This document shows positions 19,394 through 26,401 of a stretch of 48,132 bases of DNA, in pieces (within the stretch, counting starts at the first letter, position 1; each line of letters starts with the position of its first letter). Made by a program: the position numbers and the translations under genes. The notes beneath the pieces were generated by a model. The model did no database searches. It had not been told where the DNA came from and was given only the letters and a program-made list of their open reading frames with translations. This DNA comes from Bacillota bacterium (GTDB lineage Bacteria > Bacillota > Clostridia > Peptostreptococcales > Acidaminobacteraceae): contig JAGXHV010000043.1 of assembly GCA_024636005.1 (NCBI GenBank), positions 1 to 48,132 of the forward strand, read 5' to 3'.

Positions 19394-19840
19394 TTGTATA
19401 AAGTCAGTGAAGTTGCTGAAGTGATAGGCGTGGAAAAGACAGAAATATTTGAAAAAATGATCACACATAAGACATTGATGGATCCAAACATCCATAAAAA
19501 GGATGGAGTAACCTATTTTGATGAACGAGGATTAGAAATTCTTAAGACTTTGTTCTCTAAAGACATATCAAGTTCACCAAGTGACTTCGACAACTTCAAA
19601 TTTGAACAACAAAATGACTCGATTAAGAAAAATAGACCTTTGTCCAAATTTGAAAGGGACAGAAAAATACTGATCGATAAAATGGATATTTTAAAAAATG
19701 AACTGATGAATTTAGATATGGAATTGAAACTAAAAGATGAAATGATTCTTAAGTATCAAGTTAAGGTGAATGAAGACATTGAAGCTTTGAATCGATTTCA
19801 ATATGCTTTACTTAAAAAAATAGAAAGAATTGTGGAGTGA
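19394..19840 (+). CDS. HTH plus coiled-coil protein (first of a tandem pair)
   Basis: 148 residues, not assigned to a named family. The N-terminal 60 residues look like a MerR/excisionase-type helix-turn-helix with wing (YKVSEVAEVIGVEKTEIFEKM ... GVTYFDERGLEILKTLF). A polar linker follows, then a charged coiled coil from about 90 to the end (KMDILKNELMNLDMELKLKDEMILKYQVK). This layout resembles RacA of B. subtilis and DUF536/RepB-type plasmid proteins; no homology is proven. The start is TTG 19394, chosen because GGGGGTG lies 7 bases before it and it matches the start of the next, paralogous gene; TTG 19388 is too close to that site. The stop is 4 bases before the next gene. Confidence 0.75.
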   Translation: MYKVSEVAEVIGVEKTEIFEKMITHKTLMDPNIHKKDGVTYFDERGLEILKTLFSKDISSSPSDFDNFKFEQQNDSIKKNRPLSKFERDRKILIDKMDILKNELMNLDMELKLKDEMILKYQVKVNEDIEALNRFQYALLKKIERIVE

Positions 19841-19844
19841 GCGC

Positions 19845-20234
19845 ATGTATCGTGTTATAGAAGTAGCTAGGATGTTGGGTGTGAGCAAAGTCACCATATA
19901 CAAAAAAGTAAATAAGAATAAAAAACTTTTGAAAAATCACATTCATACCAGAAGCAACATAACTTACATAGACGATGTGGGTGTGCAAATTATCAAGGAG
20001 ACCATTGAGATATCCTCCAGTGGTTTACAAAACGACAACAATGATATTTCCGAAATCAAAAATGAAGTTTTGGAGGATCTCGCAAAAGCAATTGAAATCC
20101 TCAATCACCAGATCCACGTCAAAAAAGAGCAAATCAATATAAAAGACGAAATCATAGAGAATTATAAAACATTAATCAAAAGCAACAGGGGCAAACTGCA
20201 ATATCTAGAAAACAAACTAAATGAAGTCAATTAG
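19845..20234 (+). CDS. HTH plus coiled-coil protein (second of a tandem pair)
   Basis: 129 residues, a diverged paralogue of the gene just upstream: both begin MY(K/R)V.EVA and share IH......TY.D..G..I+K in the same places. The HTH (EVARMLGVSKVTIYKKVN, about 6-23) is closer to the excisionase/MerR consensus than in the first copy. The C-terminal half is a predicted coiled coil with KDEIIENYK, matching KDEMILKYQ in the first copy. ATG 19845 with GGAG upstream. A tandem pair suggests a heterodimer. Role unknown: DNA binding and oligomerisation are inferred from architecture. Confidence 0.75.
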   Translation: MYRVIEVARMLGVSKVTIYKKVNKNKKLLKNHIHTRSNITYIDDVGVQIIKETIEISSSGLQNDNNDISEIKNEVLEDLAKAIEILNHQIHVKKEQINIKDEIIENYKTLIKSNRGKLQYLENKLNEVN

Positions 20235-20246
20235 GAGGGTTAAGCT

Positions 20247-20924
20247 GTGGTACCTAAAAAATCAATTTTCGAGAAACTGGGTTTAATAGAACCTAAAATT
20301 ACTGACACGGAAGAAGAAAACAAGGTAATTGAGACACAAACTGAAAATATTCCTGATCCTGAACACGTTCCTGATCTTAGAAATTTGGATTTTGAGGAAC
20401 AAAAGCCAAAATTTCAAGAAATGACCAAAGTTAAAGAAGAGCCTGTCAGCACACCAAATGAAATCAGCGACAAACTGGATCTGATCATTGGAGCTTATGA
20501 GAAAAACAAAATGCTGACAATCGATGAGATTTATAGAAATGCTCACCTAGATTCTGAAGTCAAAAAAACTATTTTCATGACAGATGTCTATTTGAAAGCG
20601 ATTCCTGAGAATTTACCACTGGATATCAAAAGAGAAACTGTACTCAATATCATGAAGGTCTCAAATATAGGGCTGGATGATTTACTCAGTGATGCTTACA
20701 AAAGAATTGATTCATTGAACACTGTATTGGAAGAGACTGTTGCAACTACCCAAGAAGTATTTGACAGAAATGACGCCACTATCCGTGAACTTGAGAAAAG
20801 AATTGAAGATCTAAAGGATGTCAACAAGAACCGAAAGAAATTCCAGGAAGATCAAAATACTATGATTGAGTATGAAATTCAAAAGATTATCAATTTAGTT
20901 GAATTCGTCAAACCAAAGAAGTAA
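20247..20924 (+). CDS. Cytoplasmic coiled-coil protein of unknown function
   Basis: 225 residues, no family recognised. It has no membrane segment. Parts visible: a short basic/hydrophobic N-terminus (KKSIFEKLGLIEPK), an acidic low-complexity stretch (about 20-70, many E and P), a helical folded region (about 75-150, DKLDLIIGAYEKNKMLTIDEIYR ...), and a long C-terminal coiled coil (about 150-215, TVLEETVATTQEVFDRNDA then RELEKRIEDLKDVNKNRKK). GTG start at 20247, supported by AGGAGGG 7 bases upstream. It lies 12 bases after the HTH pair and 4 bases before the OmpA-like gene, so all four are very probably co-transcribed. A linker between DNA-bound and membrane-bound partners is a guess from position. 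Confidence 0.72.
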   Translation: MVPKKSIFEKLGLIEPKITDTEEENKVIETQTENIPDPEHVPDLRNLDFEEQKPKFQEMTKVKEEPVSTPNEISDKLDLIIGAYEKNKMLTIDEIYRNAHLDSEVKKTIFMTDVYLKAIPENLPLDIKRETVLNIMKVSNIGLDDLLSDAYKRIDSLNTVLEETVATTQEVFDRNDATIRELEKRIEDLKDVNKNRKKFQEDQNTMIEYEIQKIINLVEFVKPKK

Positions 20925-20928
20925 TGAT

Positions 20929-21591
20929 ATGACCAATTACAGATTAACCCCGAGAGGGAAAGTTGTGCTCGGCATTTTCGTGCTACTGCTTGTGGCACTC
21001 ATGGTCAAGGGTGGGATTTACATCAGCGACCTCAATAGAGATGTCGAAGCAGTTTTACCTGAAGATACAATTTCTGAGGTTGAGCCTGAACCGGATTCTT
21101 CCACAGAAATAGAGACTCCGGACCCGGTGGCGACACCTGAAGATCCTGAAGATCCTGTAACTCCTGAAGAGCAAACTGAACCTGAGCAAGAAAAAATTTA
21201 TACGGTTGAAATGCTGGAAGACATGAAACAAATGTTGTTCGTTTTCTTTTTTGAAAAAGACCAATCAGATTTGAATGAAGAGTCTCTTGAGCAACTTGAT
21301 ATTCTCATGGTGGTTCTTAACGCTTATCCTGAGGAGCAAGTAGTGATAGAAGGCCATGTCAATGGTTATCCAAATTTCATCCAAACCGAGGAGAATTTAG
21401 AGCTCAGTGGAGAAAGAAGTCAGGCCATCACAGAATTTTTAATGGATAGGGGTATTGAAAACTCAAGAATAACGGTGTATAATTTTGGTTCAGAGGTTCC
21501 TTATATCAGACAAAGTGCGTTACAACATCAAAACGATCGTGTAACCGTATATTTTAAGAATCACTTTATCAAAGGTGATCTTAACAAGTAG
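20929..21591 (+). CDS. Membrane-anchored OmpA-like (peptidoglycan-binding) protein
   Basis: 220 residues. One N-terminal transmembrane helix (VVLGIFVLLLVALMVKGGIYI, about 11-31) after a basic start, then a Glu/Pro/Thr-rich spacer (about 40-90) and an OmpA C-like domain (about 100-212). That domain shows the expected order: FFFEKDQSDLNEESLEQLDIL, VVIEGHVNGYPN, then LSGERSQAITEFLMDRGI, and NDRVTVYF at the end, with the Asp and Arg positions used for diaminopimelate binding partly matched. The predicted layout is a short cytoplasmic tail and an outer wall-binding domain. Start ATG 20929, 4 bases after the previous stop, so probably coupled; the ribosome site is weak. OmpA-like domains in Gram-positives are best known from flagellar stators (MotB), but there is no motA partner here. 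Confidence 0.8.
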   Translation: MTNYRLTPRGKVVLGIFVLLLVALMVKGGIYISDLNRDVEAVLPEDTISEVEPEPDSSTEIETPDPVATPEDPEDPVTPEEQTEPEQEKIYTVEMLEDMKQMLFVFFFEKDQSDLNEESLEQLDILMVVLNAYPEEQVVIEGHVNGYPNFIQTEENLELSGERSQAITEFLMDRGIENSRITVYNFGSEVPYIRQSALQHQNDRVTVYFKNHFIKGDLNK

Positions 21592-21597
21592 ACCATT

Positions 21598-21673
21598 GCA
21601 CTCGTAGCTCAGTGGATAGAGCAACCGCCTCCTAAGCGGTAGGTCGGAGGTTCGACTCCTCTCGGGTGCGCCA
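21598..21673 (+). tRNA. tRNA-Arg (anticodon CCT)
   Basis: 76 bases including encoded CCA. Acceptor arm GCACTCG pairs with CGGGTGC, and the anticodon stem ACCGC/GCGGT encloses loop CTCCTAA, giving anticodon CCT (reads AGG). T arm has GGTTCGACT. Confidence 0.96.
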
Positions 21674-21683
21674 GTAAAGTCAA

Positions 21684-21717
21684 GGCGAGTGATTTAAAAA
21701 TCACTCACCTTTTTTTA
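21684..21717 (+). terminator. Terminator after tRNA-Arg
   Basis: GAGTGATT (21687-21694) pairs with AATCACTC (21699-21706) around TAAA, extended by a GG/CC pair beyond a mismatch, then seven T residues. Confidence 0.88.
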
Positions 21718-21735
21718 TTTTTATATGGAGGCATC

Positions 21736-22185
21736 ATGAACCAATCAGAATATTATATGCGTGAAGCATTGATGGAAGCTGAAAAAGCACTTGTCTTCAA
21801 TGAGGTTCCAATTGGAGCCGTTATTGTATATAAAGACAGAATTGTTGGTAGAGGTCACAATACGAGAGAAAGTGATGAATGTGCAGTTTCACACGCAGAG
21901 ATCAACGCAATCAGGGAGGCCTCCAAAACCATGGGTGGATGGCGTTTGACAGGCTGCGACATCTATGTTACAATAGAGCCCTGCCCCATGTGCTGTGGGG
22001 CTATTTATCAGTCCAGAATCAGGTCCGTCAAGTACGGAGCCAGTGACTATAAAGCAGGTGCATGTGGCTCAATTTTCAATCTTTTTGAAATGAAGGGACT
22101 CAATCATTACGCTGAAGTTGAATCAGGAATTCTGGAAGAAGAGTGTAAGTCTATTCTGACTTCTTTCTTCAAAAAAAGGAGATAA
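21736..22185 (+). CDS. tadA: tRNA-specific adenosine deaminase TadA
   Basis: Zinc enzyme that converts A34 to inosine in tRNA-Arg(ACG). 149 residues, normal length. Zinc and catalytic motifs are HAEINAI (about residue 56, with the proton-shuttling Glu) and PCPMCCGAIYQSRI (about 86). EVPIGAVIV near the N-terminus is the family opening. ATG with GGAGG 5 bases upstream. It lies directly before tRNA-Ser (7-base gap) and the SRP RNA, so one transcript may carry all three. Confidence 0.96.
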   Translation: MNQSEYYMREALMEAEKALVFNEVPIGAVIVYKDRIVGRGHNTRESDECAVSHAEINAIREASKTMGGWRLTGCDIYVTIEPCPMCCGAIYQSRIRSVKYGASDYKAGACGSIFNLFEMKGLNHYAEVESGILEEECKSILTSFFKKRR

Positions 22186-22192
22186 ACAATAT

Positions 22193-22281
22193 GGAGAGAT
22201 GTCCGAGTTGGCTAAGGGGCACGCCTGGAAAGCGTGTAAGGCCGCAAGGCCCCGCGGGTTCGAGTCCCGCTCTCTCCGCCA
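22193..22281 (+). tRNA. tRNA-Ser (anticodon GGA)
   Basis: 89 bases including CCA, with the long variable arm of a class II tRNA (GGCCGCAAGGCC). Acceptor GGAGAGA pairs with TCTCTCC; anticodon stem CACGC/GCGTG with loop CTGGAAA gives GGA (reads TCC/TCT). It begins 7 bases after tadA. Confidence 0.97.
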
Positions 22282-22294
22282 GTTGATCATCTAT

Positions 22295-22560
22295 GCCGTG
22301 CTAGATGGGGAGGTAGCGGTGCCTTGTAACCTGCAATCCGCTATAGCAGGGTCGATGCTCAGTCGAGGGCGTCCATTGTGGGGTCTGCTCCGAGAAAGTG
22401 ATGTTGATAATTGGGTCCCGCGCAATAGGTACTTGTGAACCCCGTCAGATCCGGAAGGAAGCAGCGGTAAGCTTGAACACCTATGTGCCGCGGGGGTTCC
22501 TGGTTTGAGTCAACTACTTGGATTACGCTTATAATGGTATTTCGAAACTGAGTGCACGGC
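22295..22560 (+). ncRNA. ffs: SRP RNA, long Bacillus/Clostridium type with Alu domain
   Basis: About 266 bases. The 5' end GCCGTGCTAGATGGGGAGGT and later GGTAGCGGTGCC match the Alu domain of the B. subtilis scRNA. The S-domain helix 8 is clear: TCAGATCCGGAAGGAAGCAG around 22446-22466 (GGAA tetraloop and symmetric loop). The 3' end GTGCACGGC pairs with the 5' GCCGTGC. RNA core of the signal recognition particle with Ffh. The ends are estimated from this pairing. It follows tRNA-Ser by 13 bases. Confidence 0.95.
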
Positions 22561-22569
22561 GTAATTAAG

Positions 22570-22606
22570 AAATCATCATTCTTTAATCAGAGTGATGATT
22601 TTTTAT
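22570..22606 (+). terminator. Terminator after SRP RNA
   Basis: AAATCATCA (22570-22578) pairs with TGATGATTT (22593-22601), followed by a T-rich tract. Confidence 0.85.
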
Positions 22607-22620
22607 TTTGTCAAAGAAGG

Positions 22621-22649
22621 TTTTCATTTAGGACATAATCGAATATAAT
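22621..22649 (+). promoter_or_regulatory. Possible promoter of the HD-domain gene pair
   Basis: TTTTCA at 22621-22626 and TATAAT at 22644-22649, spaced by 17 bases. The -10 is perfect and the -35 weak. It lies after the SRP RNA terminator and 39 bases before the first codon. Confidence 0.45.
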
Positions 22650-22687
22650 TTTAATAAGGGTGTTTTTTTATTGGGAGGTGAGAGGAC

Positions 22688-24484
22688 TTGGAAAGAAAAG
22701 AGAATATTATGATTCTAAGTTTGCTTTACGGTCTTGTCGTCCTTTCGACCAGTTTAGCTCAACTTGAGTTTTTTGATCTTTCCTACAATACAAGAGGCCT
22801 GTTTGTATTGGTAGGGATTATTGTTCTTGGAGCCTCTGGAATGACTTATGCTATTAAAAGGGAAATCATACATTTCAATAAAAATGTCGGCATAAAAAAC
22901 ATGCTGTTCAAAGATAAAAATAGACAAACGGTCCAAATGAGATTTGAAAACCTACGAAACGAGCAAGAAGAAAAAATGCTCCAAATCACAGATCAAAAAG
23001 AGGACCTTTTGAAGCTTGAAGTCCAGCTGAAAAACATACAAAAGATTTCAGGTTCACTTGAGGCAGAAGTCAAATCACTAAATGAAAAAAAAGAGTATTC
23101 CATTCATTATTTTGATGCGCTTGCAAATCTGTTGCCTCAAAGAATTTGGATTACAGACGCTCATGGGCAGATTCTTTTCATCAATAGAGCATTCAAAAGC
23201 AATGTGAGTAAGGGGAAAAAAATTAATAATCTGATGGATTTTCTGGAAATCTCTGAAAACCAAATGGATATATTCAATAAAAGAAATTTCGGAAGCATAC
23301 TTTACAGGTTCAAAGAAGACAGTGGCAATGTCGCTCTTGAAGGGAAAGCCATAAGGATATTCGAAAACGAAACGGTCAAGTACATCTTATATACATCAAA
23401 GTCCACTGATTTTGAAAAGAAAATGAATCAGAATTACCTTAGGAAAAGCCGAGATCTTCATGTGATCAATGAAATCGGGAAGATAATTATCGGTCGAAGT
23501 ACAATCAGCGGGACACTTCAAGAGGCTCTCGACAAGATTGCATTTTTAAACAATTTGAACTCAACAACAATAAGATTGTTGAACAATAAGAACGAATTAG
23601 AGATAAAAGCGTTAAGTGGTTACAGCAAAGAATTCATACTCAAAAGCAAGGTTGAAGCGGATTTGTCCCATATGGGTTATGCCTACAATGAAAACAGAAT
23701 GATTATTATTAATAAGCCAGAAGACCTTTTGTTTAATGACCCTGATGTCGAGAACGTTGTAAGAAAAGGCGGAAAAGTTGCCTATATACCACTTGCCAAT
23801 TATAAGAATACTTTTGGAGTCATGTCCATAGTCAGTGACAATGAGTTCAATACGGAAAATCTTACATTGTATGAAGCCATATCTATCAATCTCACCATAG
23901 CACTTGAAAAAATATTGCTTTATGATCAACTGAAATCCAATTATTTTAAGACTGTTGAAGCCTTTGTGACCGCATCCGAAATCAATTCTGAATGGTTCAG
24001 TGGACACTCGAGAAGAGTTGCCGAGATTTGCAGGGCGATTGCTGAAAAACTCTATCTCAATGAGCATGAAGTTGATGAAATTTATATGGCCGGACTTTTA
24101 CACGATGTCGGAAAATTGTCATCAGGTCATGAAGATGATAATCATAATGATATTCATCATCATAGCAAGATGGGTCGTCGCATGATAGAAAAAGTAGGTT
24201 TGAGCAGCGATGTGCTGGACGGTATTGAATACCATCATTTAGATTATGATCTGAGCAACAATACAGATTCAAACCTTTCTGAACAACCGTATTATGCTCA
24301 AATCATCAGGATCGCCAACGATTTGGATTGGTTGCTCAACACCGAAGTCAAAATCCATACCATGAAATCCGCACTCGATTCAATGAATGTAAAAAGCAAT
24401 ACGACTTACTCCAGTCAGTTTCTAAAAATACTGGGTGCGATTTTGAATGAAACTGGCAATATAATCCAAAAGGGTTATCAATAA
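22688..24484 (+). CDS. Membrane PAS-GAF-HD protein with degenerate HD-GYP domain
   Basis: 598 residues. Two N-terminal membrane helices (about 8-27 and 37-56), a coiled coil (about 70-135), a PAS-like segment (LPQRIWITDAHGQILFINRAF), a GAF domain (about 260-415) and a C-terminal HD domain. The HD part keeps SGHSRRVAEI, GLLHDVGKL and IEYHHLDYD, but the stretch between is short and His-rich, and the GYP signature that follows HH in c-di-GMP phosphodiesterases is missing. It may be inactive, regulatory, or act on another substrate. TTG start at 22688, supported by GGGAGGTG 8 bases upstream. It pairs with the next gene, which has the same layout. Confidence 0.85.
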   Translation: MERKENIMILSLLYGLVVLSTSLAQLEFFDLSYNTRGLFVLVGIIVLGASGMTYAIKREIIHFNKNVGIKNMLFKDKNRQTVQMRFENLRNEQEEKMLQITDQKEDLLKLEVQLKNIQKISGSLEAEVKSLNEKKEYSIHYFDALANLLPQRIWITDAHGQILFINRAFKSNVSKGKKINNLMDFLEISENQMDIFNKRNFGSILYRFKEDSGNVALEGKAIRIFENETVKYILYTSKSTDFEKKMNQNYLRKSRDLHVINEIGKIIIGRSTISGTLQEALDKIAFLNNLNSTTIRLLNNKNELEIKALSGYSKEFILKSKVEADLSHMGYAYNENRMIIINKPEDLLFNDPDVENVVRKGGKVAYIPLANYKNTFGVMSIVSDNEFNTENLTLYEAISINLTIALEKILLYDQLKSNYFKTVEAFVTASEINSEWFSGHSRRVAEICRAIAEKLYLNEHEVDEIYMAGLLHDVGKLSSGHEDDNHNDIHHHSKMGRRMIEKVGLSSDVLDGIEYHHLDYDLSNNTDSNLSEQPYYAQIIRIANDLDWLLNTEVKIHTMKSALDSMNVKSNTTYSSQFLKILGAILNETGNIIQKGYQ

Positions 24485-24499
24485 ATGAGGTTGAAATAG

Positions 24500-26401
24500 A
24501 TGAAGATGCAATTGAGCTTAAAATTTAATTTAATAACAATGCTTTTCATATTGCTTCCTTTGACGGCAGTGATTTTTATGCAGGAAAGCAAGGCGTTTAA
24601 GCCTGATTTCATAGCCGTTTATATATTTATACAGGGCTTTATTTTCTTTGTCTGGAACAAATTTATGCTCAGCAAAATAAAAAAAAGCAATCGCATCACT
24701 AAGATGCTTTCAATGAATTATGATGAGCAAATTGAGTTCATAAAGGAAATGAAACCCCTTAGCAATGGAGAGGAACGCTTGGTCAAATTGATTCGATCCA
24801 TGCATTTCGCTCAAAGTGTCGGTTCTCAAATGGAAAAAGACTGCATTTTATTAGAAGAGGAAATTAATCGACTCAAAACAGTGACCTATGAACTTGGAGA
24901 AGAAAAAAAGTCGAATATGACTGCATTTGAATTACAAGATGCCATAAACAACAACCTTTCCGGATTTTCAGATCAATTGCTGATCAGGCTGGATTCAAAT
25001 GGTATGGTGCTTGATGTGAATGATCTTTACATATCTAGATTGGGATACTTAAAAGAAGACTGTATCGGGCAATCTTTCACCGATTTCTACCAAGGTGGAA
25101 ATGATGAAAATGGTCCAAAGATCCGTGCACTTTTTCAAGCGAATGAAGAGCCAATGTTTCTAAAAATCTGGTATAAGAATCATAAGGGTGGAGCAATTGA
25201 ATACGTTAGCTTCAAGACCATAGAGCTCTTTGATGGGTCTTTCCTTTGTGTTGGAAAATCCATTGGAGATGAAATCACACTTCAAAGCCGTATTATAAGA
25301 AAGAAAAAGGAATTGGATTACATCAATCAAATCAATTCTGCGTTGATCAGCAACAGAAGTGTAGATGAATTGCTCGAAAATATCGTCAAAAGACTAGAGA
25401 ATCTTTTTAATCTTTCGCTCGGATGTATTTATACTTTAAATGATCAGAATGCCTGGGAACTTGTCACATACACTTCTAATAATTTGTCACGAGAAGAGTT
25501 TTTGGAATTTGAGATCGAACAGAATTTTGATGAGGAATGGCTCAATTCTCTTGAAGTCAAAATTGTGAAACAGGATTCCGAACTTGGCGATTTTGTCAAA
25601 TACATGGCATTTGCACCTCTTGAGGTTGAAGGCAGAATCATCGCAATCATGTGTATAGGACTAGTGCAGGAAATAAAAGTCAATGACTATAACATCCTTA
25701 GAATGTTCAACAATCAAGCTTCCATAGTGGTTCAACGCGCCATCATCTATGAAAAGCTACGAAGACAGTATTTTAATACCATCGAAGCGCTTGTCAGCGT
25801 CATCGAGGCAAAGGACAAATACACAGAAGGTCATTCGAGAAGAGTATCCAGATTTGCAGTTGAAATAGCAAAAAAAATGGGCTATAGTAATGAAGAGATT
25901 GAGAATGTTGAAATTTCAGGTCTTTTACATGATGTTGGTAAAATTGGTATAGATCAGGATATTTTAATCAAGCGAGGCAAGCTCTCTAATGAAGAATATG
26001 AAATTATGAAACTTCATCCAGAAAAAGGGATACAAATATTGGATGCGATCCATTTGCGTGATGATATCCGTGAAGGTATACTTTATCATCATGCACGTTT
26101 TGACCTATTGGGCTATCCGACGCACTCTCTGGAAGAGCTGCCACCGTTCGCAGCGATTATTGGAGCCGCGGATGCGTTTGATGCCATTACATCAGCAAGA
26201 TCCTATTCATACGCTCGCAGTATTGACGATGCTTTGAAAGAATTGATCCAATATAAAGGGAAGCAATTCCATCCCGATATCATTGAGATTATTGATAGGC
26301 TAGTCGAAGAAAATAGAGAGATCATTCAAACCATCATTGACGATCAGCAAGGAGATAGAAATGTCATATCAGGCACTTTACAGACAGTGGCGGCCACTTG
26401 A
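24500..26401 (+). CDS. Membrane PAS-GAF-HD-GYP protein, probable c-di-GMP phosphodiesterase
   Basis: 633 residues. Two N-terminal membrane helices (about 9-26 and 37-53), coiled coil, PAS (QLLIRLDSNGMVLDVNDLYISRLG), GAF (about 270-430) and HD-GYP (about 435-620). The catalytic series is present: EGHSRRVSRFA, GLLHDVGKIGID, MKLHPEKG, YHHARFDLLGYP and ADAFDAITSAR, so hydrolysis of cyclic di-GMP is likely, although the usual HHE..DG reads HHARFDL. ATG with GAGG upstream, 15 bases after the upstream paralogue. The last 41 bases overlap dnaX, and the final residues are read from the dnaX ribosome site and first codons. Confidence 0.9.
   Translation: MKMQLSLKFNLITMLFILLPLTAVIFMQESKAFKPDFIAVYIFIQGFIFFVWNKFMLSKIKKSNRITKMLSMNYDEQIEFIKEMKPLSNGEERLVKLIRSMHFAQSVGSQMEKDCILLEEEINRLKTVTYELGEEKKSNMTAFELQDAINNNLSGFSDQLLIRLDSNGMVLDVNDLYISRLGYLKEDCIGQSFTDFYQGGNDENGPKIRALFQANEEPMFLKIWYKNHKGGAIEYVSFKTIELFDGSFLCVGKSIGDEITLQSRIIRKKKELDYINQINSALISNRSVDELLENIVKRLENLFNLSLGCIYTLNDQNAWELVTYTSNNLSREEFLEFEIEQNFDEEWLNSLEVKIVKQDSELGDFVKYMAFAPLEVEGRIIAIMCIGLVQEIKVNDYNILRMFNNQASIVVQRAIIYEKLRRQYFNTIEALVSVIEAKDKYTEGHSRRVSRFAVEIAKKMGYSNEEIENVEISGLLHDVGKIGIDQDILIKRGKLSNEEYEIMKLHPEKGIQILDAIHLRDDIREGILYHHARFDLLGYPTHSLEELPPFAAIIGAADAFDAITSARSYSYARSIDDALKELIQYKGKQFHPDIIEIIDRLVEENREIIQTIIDDQQGDRNVISGTLQTVAAT

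Noticed and set aside
22199-22438. 79-residue open frame over tRNA-Ser and the SRP RNA
   Set aside because: It lies entirely on two well-supported RNA genes; the protein has no recognisable features.
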